Shown here: positions 46,064-58,439 of the stretch, piece by piece
How positions within the stretch are numbered: position 1 is the first letter of the stretch
How the letters are laid out: the number at the start of each line of letters is the position of its first letter
Source of the DNA: Odontocerum albicorne
Taxonomy: Eukaryota > Arthropoda > Insecta > Trichoptera > Odontoceridae
Reading direction: 5' to 3'
Length of the DNA stretch: 64,000 nucleotides
Assembly: GCA_949825065.1 (NCBI GenBank)
Contig: OX463849.1
Span: forward strand, 37,601,852 to 37,665,851
Notes under the pieces: model-generated
The model's input: the letters and a program-made list of their open reading frames with translations, nothing else
What the model was told of the DNA's origin: nothing
Databases searched by the model: none
Translations under genes and position numbers: made by a program

Positions 46064-47299
46064 TATTTCTTTTTAAATATACATATATATGAGTATAATT
46101 TATTTTCTTCCGACACTGGTTCTCTCGAAAATTGAACGTGAAACCTATTGAGGAATAGTATTGTTGCAGTGTCAGTATTGCAGGCTTATTCCAGCTATGC
46201 GTGTGGTTATATAAAACGAACAGTCCCGGCTATTCCAGTTATGCGTGTGGTTATACAGAACGAACAGTCCAGGAACAAAACAATCGATAGTTGAACCAAA
46301 ATATTTGTAATATTTCACAAAGTTTGTCGTCGATAATGTTTTCTAAACAGAATAACAAAACGATTTGTTGAATTAAAGTGATGTCTGCCAGTTCGTTCAC
46401 TCTGGAACTTGATCGAGAATAGTTAAGTAAGATTAATATATTTTGCATTTATGAAAATATTTGGAAGTATATATACGAGTATATATTGAAAAATAGCTCA
46501 ATCTACATTTTAACTGTTCTATAATGGAGGACACAGCCAGTCATGTCTTGTGGAACCATTTTCAAGACGGAATTTTACTCATTTGAAATATTTGCACATA
46601 CACGATTGGTATATTTCTTTAGTATTTCAAATAAACCAAAAAAATGTCTTTGCTAGTTGTATTATTTTTACATATGTTCGTCCATTTATCATTTTAAAAT
46701 TTTTAACTTACTGCAGCTAGATAAAACCCAAAAATTGCAAGCATTTTTTAAAATAATATTTTCATTTTTGTGGAGCCTGTGTTACTATTTATTCATTTAT
46801 TTGATCCACGGTTGATGCGGACATCAAAATAATATCTCAGAATATTTTTACACCACGAACCACTGAAATTGAGGCTGCCAAAAATATAAATTGTATGCAA
46901 TGTAGCATCATATGTAACGGGCTTAAGAGTAATTAATTCATGTTTTGCTATGATCGTAAATCGTGGATTTTTGTCTAAAAATTTACAGTTGTTTCGGGAA
47001 TATATTAAGCTGTTACTGATCGAATGAGTATTGATCCGACGACTAGATATATCATGGCATGGTTTTATTTGCAGATTATTATTTATATTTTATTATGACG
47101 ATATCACCGTTTGATATCATAATAATTAAATATTTAAAAGTGATAGCTCCAAGTTGATATTATAATAATTAAATATTTAAAAGTGATAGCTGCAAATATG
47201 ATATACGAGTAGCTATATTATCATTTTGGCTAAAATCTGACATGTATCGCTATCATTTATGATACGCTGGTTAAAATTTCTCTCATTTAAAATGATATT
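46064..47299. other. No gene recognised
   Basis: Contains a short duplication near 46185-46270 (AGCTATGCGTGTGGTTATA twice), a 47-bp direct duplication at 47120-47200 (AATTAAATATTTAAAAGTGA) and two TACGAGTA octamers (46474 and 47204). Confidence 0.35.
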
Positions 47300-47735
47300 C
47301 TTCTACTTATTTTAGGCCTTTTGGCCTGTTATGGTCCTGCATCATTGTTTACCTCTTGTGACGTCGACTGCCAGCTGTCTTTCTATCTTTTGGGAGGTCG
47401 TCCTGGAGGTCTGCTTGCTTGGGGGATACTGTCCCTGGCTATTCTTACGGCTCTTGGTTCCGCCATTCTGGATACGTGTTCGTTCCAGAACCTTCTTCTC
47501 TGTCGTCCCCATCTGACAATATCTTCAACTTCGCACGTCCTTCGGATTTCTGTGTTTCGTACTCTATCACGAAGGGTTTTGCCAGCGATACTCCTGAGTA
47601 CCTTCATTTCGCTAGTTCGAAGGAGATTTTTGGTTCTGACAGTGTCGGCTCTGGATTCTATGCTGTATGCCATTATGGGGCGGACACAGGTCTTGTATAT
47701 CCTCACCTTGCTTTGGATGTTCATAATTTAAAATG
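47300..47735 (-). pseudogene. Non-LTR RT C-terminal region, family 3
   Basis: The minus strand is open for 113 codons (47724-47383): QSKVRIYKTCVRPIMAYSIE, KNLLRTSEMKVLRSIAGKTL, RDRVRNTEIRRTCEVEDIVRW, RRFWNEHVSRM and RPPGRPPKR. A stop and a few more homologous residues (KDSWQSTSQEVNNDAG) follow down to about 47330. This is the thumb and C-terminal basic region of a LINE ORF2. The frame is intact, suggesting moderate age; RT palm and endonuclease are missing. Confidence 0.82.
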
Positions 47736-48639
47736 ATACATATATTAATTAAAATACAAAGTATACGGAACTTCACAACATTTATTTTAGGAGGCTAAAT
47801 AAGAATTACACGAATATCGCGTTATGCTAACTATGGCCTTACTACCTTCGAAGTTTGTCACACGTTTTATAGTGTCCAGTCCTTATCTGTAGTAAGCGTC
47901 GATTTATCTGCAGTTTTTGGAACACTCCCTTGTTCCTAAATCTTGATAAAGGCATTAGGAATGCATAACCGATGATGTTTATATTCGTTATCTTAATACG
48001 CGCTTTGTCAATTCATATCGCATTATATTAGTGTCTTGTTATACTCTCAAATTTGTAAGTTCCATGGACCTATATAGTGGCATGGAGACTAATCAATCCT
48101 TCACAATTTGAACATTTACCAAATAATTTATTTTGTTTGTCTGCAACGAATCGTCCATTCCGAAGAGGGCCGCAGAGCATTGAAAAAATAAGGTACTCAG
48201 CAGTGTGCTCGGTCAGAGAAGCAGAGAGTGCTCACTAACGAGATAAAATGACCAGCTAAAAGAGGCTATTTGCACAAACCTCACACCAGCGTCCAGAAGA
48301 ACTGGGTATGGGGTTGAATGGATAAGACTAATCCAGGTCATTAATCGTGACTGCGATAGTCAGATATATATTTTCAATGACCATTTAAAATCTTCAAGCA
48401 TTTAAAAGTCTTCAAATAATGTAATTTTACAACTAAGCGGAATTTTCTCTTCAGAGTACCACACGATTCTAAAAAAATATCTTCGTCTTTAAATATTAAA
48501 AATTAGTACGATAGATAAATGTATTGGAATGAGTGTTGCTGCAGGTAACAAGGTCAATAGCGAACTTGATAGTTTTTTTGTCAATAAATGAACTGCGAAA
48601 TCTTCAAAAATTATTGTGCGAATTGGTGAACTTATGTCA
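47736..48639. other. No gene recognised
   Basis: No assignment; average composition. Confidence 0.35.
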
Positions 48640-49110
48640 AACTTTATGCTTTGAAACAAGAACTGAGATTTGAAAGGAAGAGATAAGAGCAGAATAAAGG
48701 CTTACTTTGCATAGAATATCTCGCATAATAATGTATGATAGAATAAGAAATTATCAAATGAAGGATTTCTATATGTTAGAGATGGGTGTAATAGAGATAA
48801 TTAATAAAGAAATCTTGAGATGGTTTGACTAGATTGAGAGAATGAGTTGCGAAAGACTTACAAAACAAATACAAATGCCTGAGATTAATAGAGAGTGAGA
48901 AAGCGGTAGAGTGAGCAGAGTGGAAGGATATAGTTTGAGAAATTTTAACTGAGGCAAAGGTAAAAATAAGATAAACAAGAACATGTATGATATAACGAGA
49001 TGTATGGAAGTGAACGAGGCGAGCATTGTGTGGATAGAAAGGCGTGGAGATCTGTCCTTTCTGCCTACCCCAGAGGGACATGGCATGATGATATTTATGT
49101 ATATGTTAAG
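48640..49110 (+). pseudogene. LINE family 1, C-terminal fragment
   Basis: Plus-strand translation with a few stops: ISRIIMYDRIRN, ILRWFD then IERMSCERLTKQIQ, RVSRVEGYSL, DITRCMEVNEASIVW and RRGDLSFLPTPEGHGMMI. This gives the most complete view of the family's C-terminus in the window, ending in a Pro/Gly-rich tail just before the 3' UTR. Confidence 0.7.
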
Positions 49111-52059
49111 AAATAGCCCTACACCCACAGCAAAATAACTTATTGAACGAATGAAATATCAAATGTTGAATTTTTCAGAAATTGTATAAAAATAAACTAT
49201 GCTCATTAAAATGTGTTACATAGGGTTCTACAACTAATTTTCATCCCTGTTTGGTTATTTTCCAACATATATTTTTTAATGATTATGCAATAATAATTAA
49301 ATTGACAATTTTTATTTCATCAGCCCTTCTGATAAATTACGTTTTGACAGAATCGTTTTGCAAACGGCCAAATGTGTGCCATACGTCCGACTTAAATTCT
49401 AATTAATAATCCAGCCTAAATACTAATTTCTAACCATAAAATTACGTAATTTGTATTCAGAGTCACACTCTCCAAACTTAAAAGTGAGATAATGAACCCA
49501 CTTGACAAATTTGTATGAAATTAAAAAAAATACTAATTTATTCTATAATAAAAATAAGTACATAATTAGTATTAAGTTAAAGTCGGGTCATAGTTTGCGA
49601 AACGTGAATCTAGAATATTCATTTTTCCAATTGAATACGCGGTTATAATCGTATCAGATATAAGACTTGCGATTGATAAAAATTGCGTCCGTGCGATTGA
49701 TAAAAAGTACTTGTTATTTTGAATGAAACCTATCGCAACGATAATGGACCTTTGATAATATTCCGAAAATATAGTTGCGGGTGATATTTATGATATTGAT
49801 TTTACAAACAACTTGTCAAGGAAATTGTGGCCGGTTAATTTCTCTGATAATCACGCGTTTCGACGTATAAATAAGATCACTTATAAAGATAAAGTTTCAA
49901 AGTGACAACAAAAAGACTTTTTAACGTGAATCGATATTTTTATTGTTTGTAATACTTTTTATCATTTTCTCATTTCAGTGAATGGTTTTTATAGTATCTG
50001 GGAATAAACATTTAATTATGACTTATTTTATAGTTTAAAAGTGTTTTTTTCATCAAGTGCCGAACACTGATGTCAAAACACTAGTCCTCCATTTGTTTTC
50101 TTATAAACGTCAATGTCACTATTTATATTTTCGTTTTCCTTAGGCATTCATAGGACACTGACTTGTCTCAATCATTTGATTTTTTTTCCAATTACATAAA
50201 AATATGTATTTATTTTAAAGAACTACAGGAGTAAGTGCGTGACTCATAGTTCGGTATCGTATGTGTTTGAAATTCTACCGCAGGTGAACACTCGTACCAC
50301 TTGTACACGTATGTGTGCAAGTATTGTTACTAGTCGATTTCTTTTACCAGGCCAGAGATACGTTTTTTACAAACCCAAAACCTCCTTGTATCGCCAAGAT
50401 TATAAGAATTGTCATAATTATATGTCGTTCAGTAAACGATAGTCCACCTTGTAACTGGATGGCTCTGATTCCATTAGTTATTCATTCAAACCTTGAATCG
50501 AAACAAAAACTGTGAAGACGAAAATGATCTAAAATTCCATGCTTCGGATCGCAAAATTGTAAGACCCGTCATCATCATCATCATCATCATCATCTGTAAT
50601 CCATCAACTGTTACTCCATACCGAAATGGAGTTCTTCGACTCGAGCTTATTTTGATTTCAGATTACTCGTAGCTTTACTTGTAAAGCACATTTCATAAGC
50701 ATTTGTGTTTTTCTGTTTCTTCTTGTCTGCTCTGCATCAATTCTAAAGATGCTATGATGCGACAAAATGTGCAATATAAATATTTTCGACGAATCTTTCA
50801 ACAAATTAAACTTTGTCGATCGTCTTAAATTTTAAAAAAGGCGTTGCCGTTGGAAACTCTTTGTGGATTTCGCCAACTTTCAAAAATGAGAAGTCATTAC
50901 CTTTCAGTGTGGTTTTTTTCGTATCGCTTTGTTAGTAAAATACTTCAATTTATAGTGCGCTTTTTTGGATATTTAATCTTTATTAATTGAGTCGTATATG
51001 ACCTGTGTGTTTGGTGAATGCACAATAGACGAATATTTTAGGCTTAAGAGACAGCTGATAATGATCCAAGGATGTGAGATTGTGTGATCTTGGATCGTGT
51101 TTGTCATTGTTTTCGTAAAAGCAGAATATGAAAGGATTTCTACGTTGTTTTTGGTTTATTTATTTGTATGTTCAATAAATTTTCTTTTTTAATTAAAATA
51201 TATTTTTCAGGCGAGATAATGTCTTTCGAGTTTTTCCAATAGCATTTTGTTAACTCCGTCACGGTTTGTGCACATTAAATTTTCACGTAATCCCTGTCAC
51301 TCCATTTTATGTACGACACAAATACGGATTTAATATTGTTTAAACCCATTTTGCGGGTGGTTTTGGCGCAAATATTTAATTTTTAATGTGACCTCGCGTT
51401 CACGTGTGGAGAGGCCTTAGCATTAAATATTTAAAATCGCTTCCACACACGAAAGGGTGGAAAAACAGTGCCACCTAAACTTTTCTTATCTCAGTCCGCA
51501 GTGTGTGCTTCAACATAACAAGGCCAATTTAATGTCAAATGAATAATAATTCTTAATTCAAATTTATATCTGACTCAAAGTTAACTGAAACCTGGTTAAA
51601 GTCAACTTGTTAGGATCATATTGTGCATAGCGCACTCGTATTTATATATTGCCACAAAAGTTGTTACAATCACATCGTGCATAGCGCACTCGTGTTTATA
51701 TTGCCACAAAAGCAAACCTCGTTATTCATACAATAATTTTTTTATGAAAAATAAAAACTATGTTATGAAAATTAAAGCGTTAAAATTTGATAATGCAAGC
51801 GATCGCTTCCCAATATATCATATAGTACATACAAATTTGTACTTGTTCAAGAGGTCGTTAATTACTCAAAAAGAATAAATACTACAGTATAACAGTTTTT
51901 ATATAAATTGTGGGCTGTCCCTAGTTTGCTAACTGCCCAAACCTCACCATATCAATTTAATTCATCAAATCTGCAATTAGCCCAATTTTACAGCTCAGCA
52001 GACTATGGAAAAATAAATCGGCAATCTCAACCAATGGATCCCTAAAAAAATCATACCAT
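49111..52059. other. No gene recognised (about 2.9 kb)
   Basis: The longest stretch without a recognisable repeat. It includes a short (ATC)n run (about 50569-50594), a TACTCGTA at 50664 and two adjacent copies (51617-51715) of a unit containing GTGCATAGCGCACTCGT and TATTGCCACAAAAG. Codon-level signals are absent; if a host gene runs through here, only intronic or UTR sequence is in view. Confidence 0.35.
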
Positions 52060-52335
52060 CGTGTTTATAGGGGATTTTTTTTAGTAATTAGAGGTAATCT
52101 GTTTTGAATAGAACATAGCCTTATGGCGATTATCCACTGAAGGAACTCTAATATTGAAAAGGCCAAGCGATTCAGGACAACTTAGTTGAGAATTGATGAT
52201 TTCAAGGAAAATAAATAAGTCGTTTAATTCTCTTCTTTTGTTCGGAGGTAATAAATTCAACCTTCGTTCGAGATAGTTATAATCAATGTCAATTATAGGA
52301 ATGCTCAATTTAAAATGAATACATTTCATAGTTTC
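52060..52335 (-). pseudogene. LINE RT C-terminal fragment (Jockey/R1-like)
   Basis: An 82-codon minus-strand frame reads NYLERRLNLLPPNKRRELNDL, then FIFLEIINSQLSCPESLG and FNIRVPSVDNRHKAMFY. The RR-x-x-DL-x-FLxxIIN...CPELL...VP pattern is a hallmark of the end of ORF2 in several LINE clades. Truncated on both sides. Confidence 0.6.
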
Positions 52336-53239
52336 ATATTATAAGAAGTATTTCCTATCAGTACAATAGCTAATATGGTGATGATTTTTATTACTTTACC
52401 TTCTTTAGACAATCATTCAAATTTCCAGAGCTTTAACACTTTCCATATCTTCCTAATCACCCTCTTATCTCAGTTGCCCAAGATATTGTTATTATACATT
52501 TTCTAAAAGCCTCTGTTTCAATTTTCCAAATGGTTTTCTTCCGTGTTGTTTTAGAAACACTGCAGCAAATTGTTTTACATCGATAATAAATGTCGGATCA
52601 TTCAAATTTCACTTCTGTTAATTTTAAGTCAACTTTAAGTCATGTAAATTCTAAAAACTTAAGAGGTAAACAGAAGAGGGCAATAGCTCGGTGTATATTT
52701 CGATCCGGTGAGTGCTTCGTTCGTATTAAACTTTTATGTTTTTTTTTAAGTCCTATAGCAATATTGGGTAGAACTTTTTAAGTTCTACCCAATATTCCCG
52801 CTAACAAAATCATACTGTGAGGAACTCTTCACATTCTGTCAACATTATTTTGCGTTCTTAGCAATTTTAAATCTCTTTCATATCTTCGCAAAAAAATCAA
52901 TTTCTTTCAGAATACGGAAGTTTTCTTCGATCATGCGATAAGAGACTCTCCTTTGCATACTAAATTTCATTTTACGTATAATATAATCATTTGAGGTTCT
53001 CTCGGCGCGACTGTAGAACGATTTTGAGTTATTAAATGTACTAACGTTTAAAATATAATTGAAAAAAAAATGCATTACTCTGAATTTCCTTTCATCCTAA
53101 TTTTTCTTTATTTCCGTTCCTTATTCTTGAATATGTTCCTTATTGTTTAGAAGTTGGTATTTTGTTTTTTTTTCTTTCTAGAATTTAAACTAATATTTTT
53201 TTGTAGAATATGTCATATACGAGTATAATAACGATTTTA
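52336..53239. other. No gene recognised; one perfect hairpin
   Basis: Contains a 17-bp-stem, 3-nt-loop hairpin at 52760-52796 (AATATTGGGTAGAACTT on the left). TACGAGTA octamer at 53218-53225. No coding evidence. Confidence 0.4.
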
Positions 53240-53330
53240 TGTATGCTGGACGAGTTAGTTGGTTGGAAGAAATTTCTGTGTAACAACAAGCCCGCCAGAT
53301 GTATCATGTATAACCATGTACACGGAGAAT
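53240..53330 (+). repeat. SINE-A fragment
   Basis: AGTTAGTTGGTTGGAAGAAATT, AACAACAAGCCCGCCAGATG and ATAACCATGTAC match the 3' half; the head is absent. Confidence 0.55.
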
Positions 53331-53385
53331 AAAAATAAATAGGAGCAACGGCTGCTAAAAGTTTATCTCTTTCCGCCTTTAAAAA

Positions 53386-53546
53386 ACATAATATCAAAAT
53401 GCTCGTGGGTGATATTTTATTACAAAACAGCGTTATCTAACATAATATCAAAATGCTCGTGGGTGATATTTTATTACGAAACAGCGTTATATAATATAAT
53501 ATCAAAATGCTCGTGGGTGATATTTTATTACGAAACAGCGTTATAT
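53386..53546. repeat. 54-bp tandem repeat, 3 copies
   Basis: Three nearly identical units with AATATCAAAATGCTCGTGGG and GATATTTTATTACGAAACAG. Confidence 0.95.
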
Positions 53547-53624
53547 AACATAAGTTATATTTTATGTTTTTAAAGAAGATATTTAAGCGAAGTCATAGGT
53601 ATCCTAACAACCCCAAAAATCCCC

Positions 53625-53712
53625 GATTTTTTCGAAGGGGTAGATAGCGTGGCGTGGGGCTCGCACCGGCGACTTTTGTATAGTCCAGCGCATTAACACA
53701 ATTGTATGCGCT
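53625..53712 (-). repeat. tRNA-like SINE head (possibly SINE-C)
   Basis: On the minus strand, TTAATGCGCTGGACTATAC (A-box-like) and CCGGTGCGAGCCCCACGCC (B-box-like) are spaced as in a tRNA or a SINE-C head. No acceptor-stem pairing is evident, so a functional tRNA is unlikely. Confidence 0.35.
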
Positions 53713-54027
53713 CTGCTCTGTTATATAGTACTCATTTATAAATGACTATTTTTTCTGAATATTTTTTACAGACAATAGTTGTGTTATTAAAAATATATTT
53801 AGTTTCTGGAAAATTTAAATTCTAAAAAAGATAAAATAAAGTTGCCAATCTTTAGCATAATAATAACGTTGCATCTGAGTCAATTAAAGTTTGCAACACG
53901 TCATTAAAATAAAGTCGTGAATGAATTTATTTAGGATAATGCAAACTTAATTAAACCGCAAATTAAAACCGTCTGCAACAAAACCTAAACCACTTTGAAT
54001 CTATGTTATTGTCAATTTTATGACCCA

Positions 54028-54190
54028 AGACGATCTCCGTAGTCTAGATAATAGAATGCTTGACTTCCATGCTGGAGGTGTCGAGTTCTATTTCCGATGG
54101 AACTCAAAAAAATGTCCATATTTGATTTATCACAGAATGCTTTTTTACATCTTTATATAAGACCTTGTTACATTGGAAGTAAAGGCGGAA
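54028..54190 (+). repeat. SINE-A, decayed 3' half
   Basis: ATCTCCGTAGTCTAGATAAT (A box), TGTCGAGTTCTATTTCCG (B box), GAACTCAAAAAAATG. The 3' half is heavily changed. Confidence 0.65.
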
Positions 54191-54363
54191 TAATGGGTGG
54201 CCGATAGAGGCAAGGGGCGCCATTTTTAACTGCCTAAACACCTAGTTCCACCCCTGATTGGAAGTGCCATATAATTTTTAAACCTATCTACTATTAAATT
54301 TATCATATTGAATGCAAGTGCAAAATATTAGTTCTATGGAATGTATTGTATGATATTATATAA

Positions 54364-54572
54364 CTATATTACACTTTCGTTGTATACAGTACAACCTGGT
54401 GGACTAATTGCCATGTTACAATCTCTTTTAACCAACCAGAAAGATGTTAAAGAGGTCTTAAGTGAAAATAGACTGGAATCATTTAAAAAAAAACTGGGTT
54501 CTCGCGGGATTTGAACCTGCAACCTCCAGGTTGGGAAACAAGTGTCTCACCAACTAGACCACGAAGGTTAAG
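54364..54572 (-). repeat. SINE-A, full length
   Basis: ATTACACTTTCGTTGTATAC, AGTACAACCTGGTGG, CAACCAGAAAGATGTTAAAG, GGTCTTAAGTGAAAATAG, CGGGATTTGAACCTGCAACC (B box) and CACCAACTAGACCACGAAGG (A box). One of the least diverged copies. Confidence 0.92.
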
Positions 54573-54647
54573 CGTATTTTGTATTATTCTCAGCGGACGT
54601 CTCTTCAACCTGTTCCTTATTTATCAATCATGGCCTAAAGTTTAACA

Positions 54648-55125
54648 TGCTTGCTTAGTATTCAAGCTTTTCTCGTTCTTTTACTTATTAAATAAGAGCA
54701 TTCTAGCTTTTCTCGTTCTATTACTCATTAAATAAGAACATTCTTGCTTTTTTCGTTCTATTACTCATTAAATTAAAGCATTCTAGCTTTTCTCGTTCTA
54801 TTACTCATTAAATTAGAGCATTCTATCTTTTCTCGTTCTTTTACTTATTAAATTAGAGCATTGTAGCTTTTCTTGTTCAATAACTCATTAAATTAAAGCA
54901 TTCTTGTTTTTCTCGTTCTATTACTCATTAAATAAGAACATTCTTACTTTTTCGTTCTATTACTCATTAAATTAGAGCATTCTTGGTTTTCTCGTTCTTT
55001 TGCTCATGAAATTATAGCTTTTCTCGGTCTATTACTCATAAAATTATAGCATTCTAGCTTTTCTCGTTCTATTATTCATTAAATTAGAGCATTCTAGCTT
55101 TTCTAGTTCTATTACTCATTAAATG
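54648..55125. repeat. 40-bp minisatellite, about 12 units
   Basis: Units of about 38-41 bp with GCTTTTCTCGTTCTATTACT and CATTAAATTAGAGCATTCTA. Variants include TTTTACTTATT and a deleted unit near 55010. More diverged than the other minisatellites here. Confidence 0.93.
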
Positions 55126-55879
55126 TACTAAAAGAGCACCTTTACATCTGAATTCAAGATACATTCTGGCATTATTCTCATAGTGTCTATGTTACGAAAC
55201 ATCGCTATATATTATAAATCACAGTATATGAGTATTATTTTATTCATGCCGAACGCAAAAATACTTTATTTTTCACAAAAAATCAGAACATGGTCGCTAT
55301 AGGCTAAGTGCACATGTCACATTTTTCACAAAAATCTATTATTATTTCAATATGGTACTTGCAGCCGACGGGCAATTAGTTTTAACACATAGCAAATGTG
55401 AAATGGTCAGACCATGTATCAAATATCGAACTTTTTCTTTTGTTAAAAAAATAACGTTTTACATATTTAATGTCGTTGTAACATCACGATACCCGTTAAG
55501 ATATTCACGGCGAACAGTACCATTTCGTTATGAAAACGTTTATAATATTTCCGGTGAACTTGTTTTCTTTTAATTTCACTTTTTTCAGGTACTACAGCAG
55601 TACAATTAAATTTATAAGTAATACATTATTTAAATTGTAAGAAAATCAATAGTAAATTTCCACATATCAATTGTACTTGTTTCAAACTATATAGTTTATT
55701 GAACATTATTAAAAAAACGTACATTTATCGGTCGATAAAATCTATCCATCATGCAGATAGTGTATTTTCTCTCAAACCCAATTGTTTTTTTTTGTGTTAC
55801 GTCTTCGTACGTATATTTTCATTGCTTTATACCATTTTCTCTGTATGACCATAAAACATCATAATATACTCGTATACCT
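55126..55879. other. No gene recognised
   Basis: AT-rich; TACTCGTA octamer at 55867-55874. A 73-codon frame at 55352-55573 has no identifiable motif. Confidence 0.35.
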
Positions 55880-56600
55880 TCACGCCATATCCATGTCGAC
55901 AGTAAGCAGAGATATGAGAGCGCCAGACTTTTCTATCGTGACACACATATTTCGCGTATGAATGTTTACGTTGCATCATTTCAAAATATCATTCACTTGA
56001 TCCAACCATAGTTTCCTTGGCCTTCCTCTATCACGCCTTACTCCCACATTTGCATTGTGTATTTATTTTGTATGTTAAGTATTTCTTCATTCATTCGTTC
56101 CACGTACCCAAACTCATCTCAACGTACTTTTCTTAATCTTACTTAACCCATCAAATTCATCCCTAACCACTTCGTTTAATGTAGTGTAATGTAGTATTTC
56201 ATACATTGTCACTCCGCTTCTCAATGCACGCATTTCTACTGCATTTATTCGAATCCTCTCAGTCTCACGTCCAAGTTTCACTCTCATACTTCTAAGCTGA
56301 CACCAAAATACTATCGTGGACTATCATCTTAACATATTTTTATACTATCCGGTTCGAGTGTGTATGTTTTAGTGTCCATTGACTTTGTTTCCTACCGCTA
56401 CACGTCGTTCGATAGTTCTCGCAACTTTTCCATCATTTGAGATAATACTTCCTAAATAGCAGAATTTCTTAACTTGCTCTAATTTTTCATTGCTCACACA
56501 TATATCGCAATGCCGTTTGATATACAAACAAATACTTTTTTTCGTATAGTAAAGGTTGTTTTGATACACATTGGCATTACACAGTATTTATAATGCCCCC
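55880..56600 (-). pseudogene. LINE family 1, RT end to 3' end
   Basis: The minus strand reads KRHCDICVSNEKLEQVKKFC, YLGSIISNDGKVARTIERRV and AVGNKVNGH (56569-56369), followed by broken family 1 thumb and C-terminal sequence to the 3' end near 55880. The YLGS motif marks the region after the RT palm. Frameshifts after 56370 inactivate it. Confidence 0.72.
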
Positions 56601-56759
56601 TTTCAATAAAATTATTCATTAACTTACGAAAGACGTTAATTGTTACTGATAACGCGAGCTTGTATGTATGAATGAAGTATCAAGAAATACGACTACACAA
56701 TTTGTTGTTATTACACTGTCGTAGAACATGAAAATGGAAACAGAGGTATACTAAAAACC

Positions 56760-57045
56760 TCTACACCTTGTATGAAAAAACGAATGTAGCGCCGCTGGTC
56801 TGGGAACTTAGACAGCATGCAAGATACTAATGCTGCATATAGTCGTAAGACTCTGTTCAGCGATCCAATGGGGCGTAGGAGAGTGCAGAGACCAAACTTA
56901 AGATGGCAAAATTGTGCAACCGACAAATTTCGCTCACTGGGTATAAACAAATGAAGCATGTGTGATGATGAGAGAGATACGTGGCAGAGAATCCTGCAGG
57001 CAGCCAAGACCCATCCTTGGTTATAGAACTGATGACGATAAAGTT
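56760..57045 (+). pseudogene. LINE C-terminal fragment, family 4
   Basis: The plus strand reads GRRRVQRPNLRWQNCATDKF, SLGINK, CDDERDTWQRILQAAKTHPW before a stop near 57026. The RW-x-D/N...LG...R-x-x-W-x-x-I-x-x-AKTHPG pattern is a standard C-terminal signature of many arthropod LINEs. No RT core remains. Confidence 0.6.
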
Positions 57046-57522
57046 ACAAAAATAAATTCGTTAAGGAAGCAAAATAGTTATGATTGTTTCGATGGGTGTT
57101 TTGATGTGTGTTTCAATATAGATTTTATATTTGATTATTATTCTCATTTATTTCACAAAGTAATGTTTTCAATTTGAGATTTTATTTTTTATTTTTTTGT
57201 GAAAAAGACTGATGACCCTATTATTATCGTGTCAGGCAATGCAAGGTAGTTTATTTGTTACAAGCATTATGCAGATCGTGCGTTAGAGATACATATACAT
57301 GTATCCACTATGAGTGCAATTTTAGCTATTGTTCGATAAATACCATATGTTAAATACAAAAATATATCGTTACGTCCTTGCACCTCGATACGTTTTATAA
57401 AACTTATTCGTGTGTTCATTCTGTTTCATCTATTTGTTTATTTATTTTATATTTGATACAGGTTTTACCCAATGACATCAAATAACAAGAAAAAAACGGT
57501 CGAAAGTCTAAATATAGCATAA
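57046..57522. other. No gene recognised
   Basis: AT-rich sequence between the LINE fragment and the LTR element. Confidence 0.35.
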
Positions 57523-57527
57523 ATACG
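57523..57527. repeat. Target-site duplication, left
   Basis: ATACG, repeated at 61927-61931. A 5-bp duplication is usual for BEL/Pao and many other LTR elements. Confidence 0.92.
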
Positions 57528-58234
57528 TGTATCGGACGTATGCCGTCACCCTTGTGTGTGTATGTGGTATGATGAGACAGACAAGGTTGTGTGTAGATCT
57601 GGAGGGAAATTTGCCCTCATATTTGTCGATGTAAAATGTTTTATAATTTATGTCAATGTAAAATGTCTATGTAAAATGTCTATGTAATGTAAAATGTTTC
57701 ATAAACATCAGTCAGTTTGAATCCGAATGAGCTCGCGACCGCGGCGGAAATTGTGCCGTGGCCGAGCCATCGTGACCAAGGCGGAAAGCGGTCAGTTTAA
57801 GCGGCTCCCCGAGCCCCGAACGTGGCTTTACCTAACGGGCAACGGGCGCTTACTCTGACCAGCTTTCCGCTAATATAGACCACTAAATTTTACCAAAATA
57901 TACTACTTCTCTTCACTCTACTGACTACGTTTCATTTCTCAACCTTCTCCAAGTTCTACAGAGGAATCTCTACTCTTCTGACTTCACTTCGTCTCTTCGT
58001 CTTTCGCCGGAATCATCGTACCGAGTCCGCCCCTGGCACCGTCTGGACAGCTCTCTGAATACGCCGGAACAAGCTCCGCCCACAAGTTCAGAGGCGCATC
58101 GACTCAAGAACATTTCACCGGAAATTAATCTAATTAATTTTTTGGTGATTTACGATTGACTCTGCGAACTGGATTCTTCGAGCATTGCGCAGCGACCAAC
58201 GCCCTATCTACAGTCTTTGTACCTGTCCGGTACA
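57528..58234 (+). repeat. 5' LTR, 707 bp
   Basis: Starts TGTATCGGACG and ends GTCCGGTACA. It carries short internal repeats of TGTAAAATGTCTA at about 57640-57700 and a CT-rich stretch at 57905-58010. Promoter and polyadenylation functions are expected for an LTR; no individual element could be fixed with confidence. Confidence 0.95.
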
Positions 58235-58237
58235 AAG

Positions 58238-58254
58238 TGGTCCTTCGGAGCCGG
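58238..58254 (+). other. Primer-binding site
   Basis: TGGTCCTTCGGAGCCGG begins three bases after the 5' LTR. TGG at its start pairs with the CCA end of a tRNA. The tRNA species was not determined. Confidence 0.8.
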
Positions 58255-58439
58255 ATCTGCTGCATCCTCAAGAATCATCAGCAGAAGCGAATCTTGATCA
58301 TCGTCATCTTCAGAAGCAGAGCGTCGCAATCGCCACCTTCTGAAGTTTGGAGATATTAAATCTTTTAGATATAAAGATATAATCTTGGGATATCGCCGTC
58401 ACCTGAGGATCATCACCATCACCAGCCACTGACGCGATC

